Origin: Paenibacillus hemerocallicola
GTDB taxonomy: Bacteria > Bacillota > Bacilli > Paenibacillales > NBRC-103111
Assembly (NCBI RefSeq): GCF_006265175.1
Contig: NZ_VDCQ01000012.1
Coordinates: 1-64,000 of the forward strand
Length of the DNA stretch: 64,000 bases
Reading direction: 5' to 3'
The translations under genes were made by a program, and so were the position numbers. How positions within the stretch are numbered: the first letter of the stretch is position 1; each line of letters starts with the position of its first letter. This document shows positions 9,775-19,332 of the stretch, one piece after another. The notes below the pieces were generated by a model. It was not told the origin of the DNA. It saw nothing but the letters and a program-made list of their open reading frames with translations, and made no database searches.

Positions 9775-11034
9775 TTGATCAAAAAGACGTTGAGCAACGG
9801 ATTGCGAATCGTCGCGGAACAAATCCCGACCTACCGTTCCGTTTCATTCGGAATTTGGATAAAAACCGGTTCGCGGAATGAAGGAGCGGCGAACAGCGGG
9901 ATATCGCATTTTATCGAGCATATGCTGTTCAAAGGTACGCAGCGTTACTCGGCCAAAGATATCGCGGAAATATTCGACGGTATCGGCGGGAACGTGAACG
10001 CCTTCACGGCAAAGGAATACACGTGCTATTATGCCAAAGTGCTCGATACGCATTTGCCTATCGCCGTCGACGTGCTTTCCGACATGTTCTTCAACTCCAA
10101 GTTTGATCAAGCGGAATTGGATAAAGAACGCAACGTCATTTTAGAGGAAATCTCGATGTATGACGATACGCCTGACGATTTGGTGCACGATATGATCTCC
10201 AAAGCGGCCTACAACGATCACGCGCTCGCTTATTCGATTCTCGGCACCGAGCAAAATTTGCGTGCGATGCAGCCGGAGACGCTCAGGCAATATATGAAGG
10301 ATTACTATTCGATTCCGAATATCGTAATCGGCATGGCCGGCAATATTGACGAGAGCGTCACGGATTTGCTCGAGCGTCACTTTGGTTCTTACCGGAACGT
10401 AGGCATCGAAGCGAATTTGATCGCTCCCCAATATTCCGGCCAGTCGCTTTTTCATTCCAAGAAAACCGAGCAAAACCATATTTGCCTTGCACTTCCCGGT
10501 TTTTCGCTGCACGATCCGATGCTGTATCCGATGATCCTGCTAAACAATCTGATCGGTGGCGGAATGAGCTCGTATTTGTTTCAAGAAATCCGCGAGAAAC
10601 GGGGGCTGGCATACTCCGTATACTCGTACCATTCCGCGCATATCGACAGCGGCCTGTTTACGATCTATATGGGCACCGCGCCGAAGCAAACCGATGAAGT
10701 GCTCAAGGTAACGATGGACGTGCTGGCTGGCGTAGCGGCTAACGGGTTGACGGAGGAGGAACTCCGCAAAGGAAAGGAGCAGCTGAAAGGCAGCTTTATC
10801 CTCAGCCTGGAAAGCACGAGCAGCCGGATGAACCGCCTCGGCAAAAACGAGCTTATGCTCGGCAAACATCACACGCTGGACGAAATATTGGCGATGATCG
10901 ACGGTGTTTCCCAGGAAGATATCAGAACGCTGGTCAATCAATTGTTCGCGCAGCCGTTCGCGTTGGCCATGGTAGGCAAATCGGATAAAGCGATCCAGTC
11001 GTTCAGGAGGGATTCCCTTGTCATTCCAAGTTAA
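9775..11034 (+). CDS. mlpA: M16 family zinc processing protease MlpA
   Basis: A 419-residue insulinase/mitochondrial-processing-peptidase-like protease (MlpA/YmxG). The inverted zinc motif is H45-F-I-E48-H49, with a distal Glu in the NVILEEI region. The C-terminal domain has the family R/Y-rich segment [15 protein letters not shown]. The start is TTG 9775 after AAGGGGGAG, giving the typical opening [15 protein letters not shown]. The last 17 bases overlap dut, so the two are co-translated. It is soluble, with no signal peptide. Confidence 0.95.
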   Translation: MIKKTLSNGLRIVAEQIPTYRSVSFGIWIKTGSRNEGAANSGISHFIEHMLFKGTQRYSAKDIAEIFDGIGGNVNAFTAKEYTCYYAKVLDTHLPIAVDVLSDMFFNSKFDQAELDKERNVILEEISMYDDTPDDLVHDMISKAAYNDHALAYSILGTEQNLRAMQPETLRQYMKDYYSIPNIVIGMAGNIDESVTDLLERHFGSYRNVGIEANLIAPQYSGQSLFHSKKTEQNHICLALPGFSLHDPMLYPMILLNNLIGGGMSSYLFQEIREKRGLAYSVYSYHSAHIDSGLFTIYMGTAPKQTDEVLKVTMDVLAGVAANGLTEEELRKGKEQLKGSFILSLESTSSRMNRLGKNELMLGKHHTLDEILAMIDGVSQEDIRTLVNQLFAQPFALAMVGKSDKAIQSFRRDSLVIPS

Positions 11035-11467
11035 GCTGAAACGGTTGCCCGGCTGCGAAGACGTGCATCTCCCGCAGAAAATGTCCGCACTCGCAAGCGG
11101 CTTCGATCTATACGCTGCCGTACCGGAGCCAGTCACGTTGAATCCCGGAGAGCGGAAGCTAGTCCCTACCGGGGTCGCGATTGCAATGCCCGGAGAGCTG
11201 GAAGCGCAAATTCGTCCGCGCAGCGGACTCGCTTTGAAACACGGCATTACATGCTTGAACACGCCGGGGACGATCGACGCCGATTATCGCGGGGAAATTA
11301 AAGTGCTGCTGATCAATCTGGGACAATCGCCGTTTACGATCGAACGGAACGAACGGATTGCCCAAATGGTGTTTCAAGCGGTGCCTTCCGTCGGCATAGC
11401 GGAAGTTGCCGATTTGGACGAAACGGTCCGAGGGGCCGGAGGCTTCGGTCATACCGGGGTGCAGTAA
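11018..11467 (+). CDS. dut: dUTP diphosphatase
   Basis: A 149-residue trimeric dUTPase that hydrolyses dUTP to dUMP. All five motifs are visible: [36 protein letters not shown] and the flexible C-terminal [10 protein letters not shown]. In the last motif the usual Ser is His. The start is TTG 11018 behind CAGGAGGGA, inside the end of mlpA. In B. subtilis this place is held by ymxH, so dut is a lineage-specific replacement here. Confidence 0.95.
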   Translation: MSFQVKLKRLPGCEDVHLPQKMSALASGFDLYAAVPEPVTLNPGERKLVPTGVAIAMPGELEAQIRPRSGLALKHGITCLNTPGTIDADYRGEIKVLLINLGQSPFTIERNERIAQMVFQAVPSVGIAEVADLDETVRGAGGFGHTGVQ

Positions 11468-11489
11468 GAACGTTCAATCGATAGACGAT

Positions 11490-11532
11490 AAAATCGCCTT
11501 TCCTTTTATTAGGAAGATAGGCGATTTTTTTT
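11490..11532 (+). terminator. Terminator after dut
   Basis: AAAATCGCCT/AGGCGATTTT with an inner TTCCT/AGGAA stem, followed by a T8 run. Confidence 0.92.
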
Positions 11533-11580
11533 GTGCCGTAACGAGGCTATCGAATATACGTTGAGAGAGTCGTAGGCTGT

Positions 11581-11609
11581 AACCCATTCCGTACCGCGAG
11601 CATAAGATG
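11581..11609 (+). promoter_or_regulatory. Sigma-K-like promoter of dpaAB
   Basis: AACC (11581-11584), a 16-base spacer and CATAAGATG (11601-11609) resemble the sigma-K consensus AC-N16-CATANNNTA, with the last base off. The spoVF operon is a known sigma-K target in B. subtilis, and the site is 32 bases before the start codon. The match is short, so this remains a proposal. Confidence 0.45.
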
Positions 11610-11641
11610 TCGTATACTTGGCGAACGAAAGGGGTGTAAAC

Positions 11642-12541
11642 ATGCTGACCGGCATACAAGTTACGTTGATCGGAGGAGACGCTCGCCAACTGGAAGTGAT
11701 CCAGAAGTTTTCGGAGCTGGACGCGGCCGTCACCCTGATCGGGTTTGACAATTTGCAAAATTTGTACAGCGGGGTCACGAAAGCGGCATTTTCCCCGGAA
11801 GCGTTGGAGAAGTCCGACGCGGTCATTTTGCCCGTTGTCGGTACGGACGACAGCGGTGTCGTCGAATCCATTTTTTCCACGACGGATATGGTATTCAAGG
11901 AGGAGCATCTGGCCGCATTGCCGCAACATGCGAAAGTATACACCGGAATGGCAAAGCCATACTTGAAGAAGCTGTGCTCCGACCACAACGTCCAGTTGGT
12001 CGAGCTGCTGGATCGCGATGACGTCGCTATTTACAACTCCATACCTACGGCAGAGGGCGCTCTCATGATGGCGATTCAAAATACCGACATCACGATTCAC
12101 GGCTCCAATTGCATGGTGCTGGGGCTGGGGCGGACGGGTCTGACGATGGCGCGCACGCTTCAAGGTTTGGGGGCAAAAGTGAGCGTGGGCATCCGCCGGG
12201 CGGAGCATTTTGCGAGGGCCTGGGAGATGGGTTTTACGCCGTTTTACTTGGGCGAATTGTCGCACGAGGTGGCCAATATCGACTTGCTTTTTAATACGAT
12301 TCCGACTATGATAGTCACAGCGCAAATTATTGCCAACATGCCGCACAGAGCCGTTATTATCGACCTCGCGTCGAGACCCGGCGGCACCGATTTCCGCTTC
12401 GCGGAAAAGCGTGGCGTCAAGGCAATGCTTGCACCCGGACTTCCCGGAATCGTCGCACCGAAAACAGCCGGCCGCATTATTGCGAACACCGTAAGTCAGC
12501 TGATCTTGGAAGACGTAACAACCGGGAGGAATGCGCAATGA
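11642..12541 (+). CDS. dpaA: Dipicolinate synthase subunit A
   Basis: A 299-residue dehydrogenase-like subunit. With DpaB it converts the dihydrodipicolinate-pathway intermediate to dipicolinic acid, the spore-core calcium chelator. The N-terminus VTLIGGDARQLEVIQ matches the family. A Rossmann motif, VLGLGRTG, lies near residue 160, and APGLPGIVAPKTAGRI is near the end. ATG 11642 follows AAAGGGGTG; a TTG eight codons upstream lacks an SD and the family does not extend there. It overlaps dpaB by four bases. Confidence 0.97.
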   Translation: MLTGIQVTLIGGDARQLEVIQKFSELDAAVTLIGFDNLQNLYSGVTKAAFSPEALEKSDAVILPVVGTDDSGVVESIFSTTDMVFKEEHLAALPQHAKVYTGMAKPYLKKLCSDHNVQLVELLDRDDVAIYNSIPTAEGALMMAIQNTDITIHGSNCMVLGLGRTGLTMARTLQGLGAKVSVGIRRAEHFARAWEMGFTPFYLGELSHEVANIDLLFNTIPTMIVTAQIIANMPHRAVIIDLASRPGGTDFRFAEKRGVKAMLAPGLPGIVAPKTAGRIIANTVSQLILEDVTTGRNAQ

Positions 12542-13140
12542 ATTGGACAGGGAAAACGGTCGGGTTCGCCTTGACCGGCTCTCACTGTACGTTTGCCGAG
12601 ACAATGCCCCATATACAACGTTTCGTTGACGCGGGCGCACGGGTCATTCCGATCGCATCGAACACGCTCATGACGACGGATACCCGATTCGGAACCTCGG
12701 AAAATTGGCAGCAACAGTTGAAACATATAACGGGGAATGATATCATTTCTTCGATTGTGGATGCCGAGCCTCTCGGTCCCTCCAAACTGCTGGACGTTTT
12801 GCTTATTGCACCGTGCACGGGCAACACGACCAGCCGATTGGCCAATGCAATGACAGACAGCGCGGTACTGATGGCCGCCAAGGCGCAGATGAGAAACCAG
12901 CGTCCGCTCGTCTTGGCTATTTCCACGAACGACGGTCTCGGTTTGAACGCCGCGAACATCGCCAAGCTCCTCGTAGCCAAAAACATATATTTCGTACCGT
13001 TCGGTCAAGACAATCCGGCGCAAAAGCCGAATTCGCTAGTGGCGCGAATGGAATTGATTATGGACACGTGTGCGGCGGCGCTCTCGGGCAAGCAGCTTCA
13101 ACCGCTGCTGATCGAAAGGTACCAGGATATCATCTCATAA
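12538..13140 (+). CDS. dpaB: Dipicolinate synthase subunit B
   Basis: A 200-residue flavoprotein-fold subunit (SpoVFB) that works with DpaA in the mother cell. It begins WTGKTVGFALTGSHCTF and has the phosphate-loop-like sequence APCTGNTTSRLANAMTD. Translation is probably coupled to dpaA (ATGA overlap, SD GGGAGGA inside dpaA). The lysine/diaminopimelate genes asd, dapG and dapA that make its precursor follow immediately. Confidence 0.97.
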   Translation: MNWTGKTVGFALTGSHCTFAETMPHIQRFVDAGARVIPIASNTLMTTDTRFGTSENWQQQLKHITGNDIISSIVDAEPLGPSKLLDVLLIAPCTGNTTSRLANAMTDSAVLMAAKAQMRNQRPLVLAISTNDGLGLNAANIAKLLVAKNIYFVPFGQDNPAQKPNSLVARMELIMDTCAAALSGKQLQPLLIERYQDIIS

Positions 13141-13175
13141 TCATCTTACAAACTCATAAGGGGAGAACGAAGTCA

Positions 13176-14216
13176 ATGTCGAACCAAAAACGATTCAATG
13201 TCGCTGTAGTCGGCGCAACCGGCGCGGTGGGTGAGCAAATCATCCGGCTGCTGGCTGAGCGGGAATTTCCGGTGAACGAGCTGAAGCTGCTGTCGTCCGC
13301 GCGTTCGGCCGGTACGAAGATACAGTTCAAAGACCGCGAAGTTACGATCGAGGAAGCGACTCCTGAAAGTTTTAAAGGGATCGATATCGCTTTGTTCAGC
13401 GCGGGCGGTGACGTTAGTCGCAAGCTCGTACCCCATGCGATAGAGGATGGAGCGGTATGCATCGATAATACGAGCGCATTCCGCATGGATCCGGAGACTC
13501 CGCTGGTCGTGCCGGAAGTGAATATCGACAAAATCAGCGAGCATAAAGGCGTCATTGCCAACCCCAACTGTTCTACGATCCAAATGGTTGCAGCGCTCAA
13601 GCCGCTTTACGATCGTTATGGCATCTCCCGTATTATCGTCTCGACTTATCAAGCCGTATCCGGTGCCGGAGCCAAGGCGATTCAAGAAATGCTGCGCCAG
13701 TCGAAGGAAGTGCTGGACGGCCGTGACGCGAGTCCGGACATTTTGCCGGTTTCTTCGCTGCCGGTCAAACATCAAATCGCCTTCAACGCGATTCCGCAAA
13801 TCGACAAGTTTACGGAAAACGGCTTTACTTACGAAGAAATGAAAATGATCAACGAGACGAAGAAGATTATGGACGACGAATCGCTTGAAGTAACGGCGAC
13901 TTGCGTGCGTATTCCGGTCGTCTATGGTCATTCGGAGTCCGTATACGTTGAATTGAAGCAAGATTTCGATTTGGAGGAAGCGAAGTCGCTGATCGCCGAA
14001 GCGCCAGGCATCGAACTCGTCGATAATCCGGACGAACAGCAATATCCTCTTGCCACGGATGCGACGGGCAAGCTGGAAACGTTCGTAGGCCGCGTCCGCC
14101 GCGACCTGTCGAACCCGCGCGCGCTCAATATGTGGATCGTCTCCGACAATCTATTGAAGGGTGCCGCATGGAATGCCGTGCAAATCGCCGAATATATCGC
14201 CATCGAACAAAAATAG
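13176..14216 (+). CDS. asd: Aspartate-semialdehyde dehydrogenase
   Basis: A 346-residue NADPH-dependent enzyme reducing aspartyl-phosphate to aspartate semialdehyde, the branch point to lysine, diaminopimelate, methionine and threonine. It has the Rossmann motif VVGATGAVG, catalytic Cys132 in NPNCSTIQ, and the substrate segment TYQAVSGAGAKA. ATG 13176 follows AAGGGGAG; the frame is open upstream through dpaB but that is out of context. It lies between dpaB and dapG, as in B. subtilis. Confidence 0.97.
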   Translation: MSNQKRFNVAVVGATGAVGEQIIRLLAEREFPVNELKLLSSARSAGTKIQFKDREVTIEEATPESFKGIDIALFSAGGDVSRKLVPHAIEDGAVCIDNTSAFRMDPETPLVVPEVNIDKISEHKGVIANPNCSTIQMVAALKPLYDRYGISRIIVSTYQAVSGAGAKAIQEMLRQSKEVLDGRDASPDILPVSSLPVKHQIAFNAIPQIDKFTENGFTYEEMKMINETKKIMDDESLEVTATCVRIPVVYGHSESVYVELKQDFDLEEAKSLIAEAPGIELVDNPDEQQYPLATDATGKLETFVGRVRRDLSNPRALNMWIVSDNLLKGAAWNAVQIAEYIAIEQK

Positions 14217-14283
14217 AGGTACCTAAAGGAATGTCGGTTCGCAGTCGAAAGCGAATCGATTTTTCCGGCTTGGAGGGAAGCTT

Positions 14284-15504
14284 ATGCGCACCTTGGTGCA
14301 AAAGTTCGGCGGAACTTCCCTCTCCGACGCTCAAGCCAGATCTTATGCCATCGGTCATATCAAACGGGCATTGGCCGATTCCTACAACCTTGTCGTAGTC
14401 GTTTCCGCAATGGGCAGAAAAGGGGAGCCATACGCCACGGATTCATTGTTGGAGCTTATTCGCCACAACGGAAACTGCCTTCCCGCAAGGGAAAAAGATT
14501 TACTGCTTCACTGCGGCGAGCTTATATCCTCCGCCGTGATGTGCAGCCTGCTCGAAGCGGACAACGTGCCGACGGTCGTGCTGACCGGTGCCCAAGCGGG
14601 CATCAGGACAAACGATCGGTTCGGCGATGCCCGCATCGAATCGATTCAGCCTTCCCGCATCGTTCAAGCCTTATCGGAGGGCAAGGTTGTAATCGTTCCG
14701 GGCTTTCAAGGCGAGACGGCCCAGGGCGATATTACGACGCTGGGGCGGGGCGGAAGCGATACGACCGCCACGGCGCTCGGTTCCGCGCTTCGGGCGGAGC
14801 GAGTGGACATTTTTACGGACGTCGACGGCATTTACACCGCGGATCCGAGAATTGTCCACAAAGCCAAGCCCATTGAACAAGTAACCTATGCGGAAATATG
14901 CAATATGGCTTATCAGGGCGCCAAAGTGATTCACCCGCGAGCGGTCGAGATCGCGATGGAGGCCAATATTCCGATTCGCGTTCGTTCGACATTTTCCGAT
15001 GGCGAAGGGACGCTGGTCGCAAAAGCTGACAATGAGGAACTTGCCAACCGGTCGTTAAAGGACCGTTTCGTGACGGGAATCGCCCACGTCTCTCCGGTTA
15101 CGCAAATCAAGGTAGCCGCGCAGGAAGGCCAGTATGACTTATCGCTGAACGTTTTCAAGGCTATGGCAATCCATAAAATAAGCGTAGACTTTATTAATGT
15201 GAATATATCGGGTGTAACCTATACGGTTTTCCATCATGAATCGGATCGTGCAATCGCCGTCCTGCAAAGTATGGGATACTCGCCGGAGTTCGTGACCGAA
15301 TGCGCCAAAGTGTCCGTAATCGGGGGAGGCATGAACGGCGTGCCGGGAATTATGGCGCGCATAGTCGAAGCTCTGACCGAGCGGGATATTCCGATTCTGC
15401 AGTCGGCCGATTCCAACGCCACGATATGGGTGCTGGTGAAGGAAGCGGATATGGTAAATGCCATTCAAGCGCTGCATCACTCGTTTCAACTGGATAGAAC
15501 GTAA
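14284..15504 (+). CDS. dapG: Aspartokinase I (diaminopimelate-type)
   Basis: A 406-residue aspartate kinase, the first step of the aspartate pathway. It has the kinase signature KFGGTSLSD at the N-terminus, FTDVDGIYTADPR, and two C-terminal ACT domains (FKAMAIHKISVDFINVN and VSVIGGGMNGVPGIMARI). Its place in the dpa-asd-dapA cluster points to the DapG isozyme, which in B. subtilis serves peptidoglycan and spore dipicolinate supply and is inhibited by diaminopimelate. The SD is TTGGAGGGA before ATG 14284. Confidence 0.95.
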   Translation: MRTLVQKFGGTSLSDAQARSYAIGHIKRALADSYNLVVVVSAMGRKGEPYATDSLLELIRHNGNCLPAREKDLLLHCGELISSAVMCSLLEADNVPTVVLTGAQAGIRTNDRFGDARIESIQPSRIVQALSEGKVVIVPGFQGETAQGDITTLGRGGSDTTATALGSALRAERVDIFTDVDGIYTADPRIVHKAKPIEQVTYAEICNMAYQGAKVIHPRAVEIAMEANIPIRVRSTFSDGEGTLVAKADNEELANRSLKDRFVTGIAHVSPVTQIKVAAQEGQYDLSLNVFKAMAIHKISVDFINVNISGVTYTVFHHESDRAIAVLQSMGYSPEFVTECAKVSVIGGGMNGVPGIMARIVEALTERDIPILQSADSNATIWVLVKEADMVNAIQALHHSFQLDRT

Positions 15505-15651
15505 CAGGGCCCATGCCATACCAGCTCTCATTTATGCAAAAGGGCGTTGCTCCGGCACTTCGGAATTACGATCAAAGCAGCCCGCGACGCCTGCGCCAGA
15601 AAAAGTTATCGAAGCGGCTTTGCTGCGCAAACCTATGAGGAGGAACTTGCA

Positions 15652-16533
15652 GTGGATTTCGGAAGAGTCATAACCGCCATGGTGACCCCGTTTGATGAGG
15701 AGCTTCAGGTCGACTGGAGCCAAGCGAAACGGTTGATCGACTATTTGATTGAGGAACAGCAATCCGATAGCCTCGTTATTTGCGGCACGACGGGGGAGTC
15801 CCCGACATTAACCGAGGAAGAAAAGCTCGGGTTGTTCAAGCTGGCCGTAGAACAGGCGCAGGGCCGCTGCAAAATTATCGCAGGTACCGGCAGCTACGAT
15901 ACGGCCCATACGATCCATCTGACCCAGGCGGCCGAGAAAATCGGAGTGGACGGCGTACTTCTCGTGGCTCCGTACTACAACAGGCCGTCCCAGGACGGAA
16001 TTTACGAGCATTTCAAATCGGCCGCTCAAGCGACGAAGCTTCCGGTCATGCTTTATAATATTCCTTCGCGCACCGGCATAACCGTCTCCGCCTCGACGAC
16101 GTTGAAGCTCGCCGAATTGCCGAATGTGGTCGCGACGAAGGAAGCCCATTCCGACTTTGATTTGATATCCGAATTGACGGGGAAAGCGCCTGACGGCTTC
16201 AAAGTGTACAGCGGAGACGATATTTTGACGCTGCCGATGCTGTCGGTCGGAGCATACGGTATCGTCAGCGTGGCCAGCCATGTGATCGGCAAAGAAATGC
16301 AGCAGATGGTTCGTTCTTTCGTTGGAGGAGAAGTGCAGAAAGCGGTGGAATGGCATGCGCGCCTTCGCCCGATTTTCAACGGTCTGTTCAATTGCCCGCA
16401 TCGCGTGCCGAACCCGGTTCCCGTCAAGTACGCGCTCGGGCTGCGCGGCGTCCCGGTAGGCGGTGTGAGACTGCCCCTCGTATCCGCTACGGAAGAGGAA
16501 GGCCGCTTCATTACGGCTCTTTTCCAAAAATAA
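15652..16533 (+). CDS. dapA: 4-hydroxy-tetrahydrodipicolinate synthase
   Basis: A 293-residue class I aldolase condensing pyruvate and aspartate semialdehyde. Catalytic Lys163 is in VATKEA and Tyr135 in LYNIPSRTG; the Thr-Thr pair is in CGTTGESPT. I use GTG 15652 because AGGAGG lies nine bases upstream and the family starts just there (DFGRVITAMVTPF). An in-frame UUG/ATG region from 15547 would add 35 unrelated residues. Its product is one step from the DpaAB substrate. Confidence 0.97.
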   Translation: MDFGRVITAMVTPFDEELQVDWSQAKRLIDYLIEEQQSDSLVICGTTGESPTLTEEEKLGLFKLAVEQAQGRCKIIAGTGSYDTAHTIHLTQAAEKIGVDGVLLVAPYYNRPSQDGIYEHFKSAAQATKLPVMLYNIPSRTGITVSASTTLKLAELPNVVATKEAHSDFDLISELTGKAPDGFKVYSGDDILTLPMLSVGAYGIVSVASHVIGKEMQQMVRSFVGGEVQKAVEWHARLRPIFNGLFNCPHRVPNPVPVKYALGLRGVPVGGVRLPLVSATEEEGRFITALFQK

Positions 16534-16564
16534 AAGGATTGTCGCAGCCTTCCGAATAGTACTG

Positions 16565-16590
16565 CCGATGCCCGCTGGCATCGGTTTTTT
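16565..16590 (+). terminator. Terminator after dapA
   Basis: Perfect CCGATGCC/GGCATCGG stem, CGCT loop, T6 run. It closes the dpaA-dapA unit. Confidence 0.92.
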
Positions 16591-16618
16591 GTTTTGGTGG
16601 AGGCTAAAACTACCCGAC

Positions 16619-16647
16619 TTGTATTCGTCATTACGCTTATGTATAAT
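16619..16647 (+). promoter_or_regulatory. Sigma-A promoter of the RNase J gene
   Basis: TTGTAT, a 17-base spacer and a perfect TATAAT. Confidence 0.85.
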
Positions 16648-16728
16648 TAGACACAAGTGACTGGTTCGGGTTATCTTTGGTCTGGGAAATATAAAGATCG
16701 TCGTCAAAAAAACCTAGGAGGGTTAGTC

Positions 16729-18405
16729 TTGTCAAAAAAGAATATAGATAAAGTATCCATTTTCGCTCTGGGCGGCGTGGGCGAAATCGGTAAAAATATG
16801 TATGTCGTGCAGTATGCCAACGACATCGTCGTAATCGATTCCGGATTGAAGTTTCCGGAGGAGGACATGCTTGGCATCGATATCGTAATCCCCGATATCA
16901 CTTATTTAACGGAGAACCGCGATAAAGTCCGAGGGATTTTGATTACGCACGGCCATGAGGATCACATCGGCGGCTTGCCTTACATCCTCAGGACGTTGAA
17001 CGTTCCCGTCTACGGAACGAAGCTTACGCTCGGCTTGATCGAAGGCAAACTGAAGGAAGCGAATTTGCTTGGTGAAACGAAACGGATCTTGATCAACTCG
17101 GATTCGGAAGTGCAGCTGGGCTCGATGAAAGCTACCTTCTTCAAGACGAATCACAGCATTCCCGATTCGGTCGGTGTTTGTCTCGATACGCCGGAAGGGC
17201 TCGTCGTTCATACGGGCGACTTCAAATTCGATCAGACCCCTGTCAACGATCAGTATGCGGACTTGCACAAAATGGCCCATCTCGGCAGCCGTGGCGTGCT
17301 TGCTTTACTGTCGGACAGTACCAATGCCGAGCGCCCGGGGTATACCGGCTCGGAACGTACGGTAGGCGTCGAGCTGGAGGAAGTATTCCGCAAGGCGAAG
17401 CAGCGTGTTGTCGTGGCAACGTTCGCATCGAACGTGCACCGCATTCAGCAGGTTATCAATGCCGCTGAAGCAACCCGCCGCAAAATGACGGTCATCGGAC
17501 GAAGCATGGTTAATGTCGTAAATATCGCAAGCGAACTCGGCTATTTGCATATACCGGACGGCATGCTGATTGAACCGGAAGAAGTAAATAAGCTTGCAGC
17601 CGATCGGGTTGTTATCTTGTCTACCGGCAGCCAGGGCGAGCCGATGTCCGCTTTGACTCGGATGGCTCGCGCCAATCACCGGAAAGTGGACATACTGCCG
17701 GGAGATACGGTCGTCATCGCGGCGACTCCGATCCCTGGCAACGAACGGTATGTGGGACGTACGGTCGACGAATTGTTCCGGATCGGCGCCAACGTCATAT
17801 ACGGGCCGGGATCGGTTTCCGGCGTTCACGTGTCCGGGCACGGAAGCCAGGAAGAATTGAAGCTCATGCTGAATATGATGAAGCCGAAATATTTCATTCC
17901 GATTCACGGCGAATATCGGATGCTTCGCCAGCACGCATTGCTCGCGGAGTCGGTCGGAATCGATCGGGAAGACATTTTCATCGTGGATATCGGCGATACG
18001 GTTGAGATTCAAGGCGGAATTGCACGCAGGGGACCGAGAGTTCCTTGCGGCAACGTACTGATCGATGGACTGGGCGTAGGAGACGTTGGCAACATCGTTC
18101 TCCGCGACCGCAAGCTTCTGTCGCAGGACGGCATTCTGGTCGTCGTCGTGACGCTGAGCAAGCAGGATGGCACCATCATGTCCGGACCGGATATCATTTC
18201 GAGAGGCTTCGTATACGTTCGCGAATCCGAAGGCCTTCTCGACGAAGCAAACCGGATCGTGAGCAGCACGTTAAACCGGTTGATGACCGAAAATGTAAAT
18301 GAATGGGCTTCGCTGAAGACCCATGTAAAAGATGCACTCGGACGATTTTTATATGAACAAACCCGAAGAAGACCAATGATTTTGCCGATAATTATGGAAG
18401 TGTAA
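16729..18405 (+). CDS. rnj: Ribonuclease J with complete catalytic motif
   Basis: A 558-residue beta-CASP metallo-beta-lactamase RNase, acting as a 5'-3' exonuclease and endonuclease on RNA. The MBL motif HGHEDHIGG at residues 74-82 supplies all zinc ligands. The beta-CASP domain and the C-terminal segment SGHGSQEELKLMLNMMKPKYFIPIHGEYRM follow. The gene is between dapA and tepA, the position of rnjB (RNase J2) in B. subtilis. That J2 has, as I recall, a degenerate HGHAD motif, whereas this protein looks like J1. The start is TTG 16729 after TAGGAGGG; 24 further codons upstream are open but start within the leader. Confidence 0.95.
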   Translation: MSKKNIDKVSIFALGGVGEIGKNMYVVQYANDIVVIDSGLKFPEEDMLGIDIVIPDITYLTENRDKVRGILITHGHEDHIGGLPYILRTLNVPVYGTKLTLGLIEGKLKEANLLGETKRILINSDSEVQLGSMKATFFKTNHSIPDSVGVCLDTPEGLVVHTGDFKFDQTPVNDQYADLHKMAHLGSRGVLALLSDSTNAERPGYTGSERTVGVELEEVFRKAKQRVVVATFASNVHRIQQVINAAEATRRKMTVIGRSMVNVVNIASELGYLHIPDGMLIEPEEVNKLAADRVVILSTGSQGEPMSALTRMARANHRKVDILPGDTVVIAATPIPGNERYVGRTVDELFRIGANVIYGPGSVSGVHVSGHGSQEELKLMLNMMKPKYFIPIHGEYRMLRQHALLAESVGIDREDIFIVDIGDTVEIQGGIARRGPRVPCGNVLIDGLGVGDVGNIVLRDRKLLSQDGILVVVVTLSKQDGTIMSGPDIISRGFVYVRESEGLLDEANRIVSSTLNRLMTENVNEWASLKTHVKDALGRFLYEQTRRRPMILPIIMEV

Positions 18406-18456
18406 CAAGGCAAAGCGCTAGTCACTGAATCCATTGATACCCGAACACGTTTATGC

Positions 18457-18490
18457 AAAGCTTTCTCGGCCAGACCGGGAAAGCTTTTTT
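18457..18490 (+). terminator. Terminator after rnj
   Basis: AAAGCTTTC/GGAAAGCTT stem extended by CGG/CCG, followed by a T6 run. Confidence 0.9.
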
Positions 18491-18541
18491 CTTGTGTCCT
18501 GACGATTAACACGGCACGGATAGAGCCCAGCTTTTACCATC

Positions 18542-18570
18542 GGATAAAAATCCCGGCCCCATTCATACTA
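18542..18570 (+). promoter_or_regulatory. Sigma-G-like promoter of tepA
   Basis: GGATA (18542-18546), 17 bases and CATACTA (18564-18570) fit the forespore consensus GNATR-N17/18-CATNNTA. Forespore expression is established for B. subtilis tepA, which supports the reading. Confidence 0.6.
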
Positions 18571-18597
18571 AGGTAGACAACATGAGGAGGGTTTGTT

Positions 18598-19332
18598 ATG
18601 CCTATGAAGCCGAACAATGAAACCGAGCAGCCTGACGTTTCCGAGGACAAGAAAAGAAGTGCCACGGTCGAGGCGATCCAGCAGTTGGGTCAAACGACGA
18701 CGCCCGCGTCGGAATCGAACATTTACTGCATGACCATCATCGGGCAGGTGGAGGGTCATATCGTGCTGCCTCCGCAAAATAAAACGACCAAATACGAGCA
18801 TCTGATCCCGCAGCTTGTCGCAGCGGAACAAAACTCCAAGATTGAGGGAATATTGATCATTTTGAATACGGTCGGGGGGGACGTAGAAGCGGGCTTGGCC
18901 ATTGCCGAGATGATCTCCTCCTTATCCAAACCGAAGGTGACGCTTGTACTCGGCGGGGGACACAGCATCGGAGTGCCGATTGCCGTTTCTTCAGACTATT
19001 CCTTCATCGCGGAAACGGCCACGATGACGATCCATCCGATCCGGTTGAACGGCATGGTGATCGGCGTGCCGCAAACGTTCGAATATTTGGACAAAATGCA
19101 AGAGCGCGTGCTGCGATTCATAACGAACCATTCCGGTATAACCGAACAGAAGCTGAAAGAGCTGATGTTCAAAACCGGCGAGCTGACGCGGGATATCGGT
19201 ACGACCGTAATCGGTGCGGACGCGGTAAAGCACGGGCTCATCGACGCCGTAGGCGGCGTAGGGGAGGCGTTGAAGCAGCTTAATGCGCGGATCGAGCAAT
19301 ACCGCAGCATGAAAGGGGCGCTCGTTCAATGA
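18598..19332 (+). CDS. tepA: ClpP-fold spore protease TepA
   Basis: A 244-residue ClpP/crotonase-fold serine peptidase (TepA/YmfB). In B. subtilis it is made in the forespore and acts during spore outgrowth, probably on small acid-soluble proteins. The catalytic Ser is S123 in GGGHSIG and the His is H146 in TMTIHPIR. The acidic charged N-terminal extension of about 40 residues is longer than in ClpP. It has no signal peptide. The start ATG 18598 follows TGAGGAGGG. It overlaps ylzJ by four bases. Confidence 0.92.
   Translation: MPMKPNNETEQPDVSEDKKRSATVEAIQQLGQTTTPASESNIYCMTIIGQVEGHIVLPPQNKTTKYEHLIPQLVAAEQNSKIEGILIILNTVGGDVEAGLAIAEMISSLSKPKVTLVLGGGHSIGVPIAVSSDYSFIAETATMTIHPIRLNGMVIGVPQTFEYLDKMQERVLRFITNHSGITEQKLKELMFKTGELTRDIGTTVIGADAVKHGLIDAVGGVGEALKQLNARIEQYRSMKGALVQ

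Noticed and set aside
9525-9881. 118-codon open frame through the repeat cluster into mlpA
   Set aside because: It runs over inverted repeats and out of frame into mlpA; no SD and the duplicated peptide only reflects the DNA repeat.
12813-13175. 121-codon N-terminal extension of asd
   Set aside because: It lies within dpaB in another frame; ATG 13176 has its own SD.
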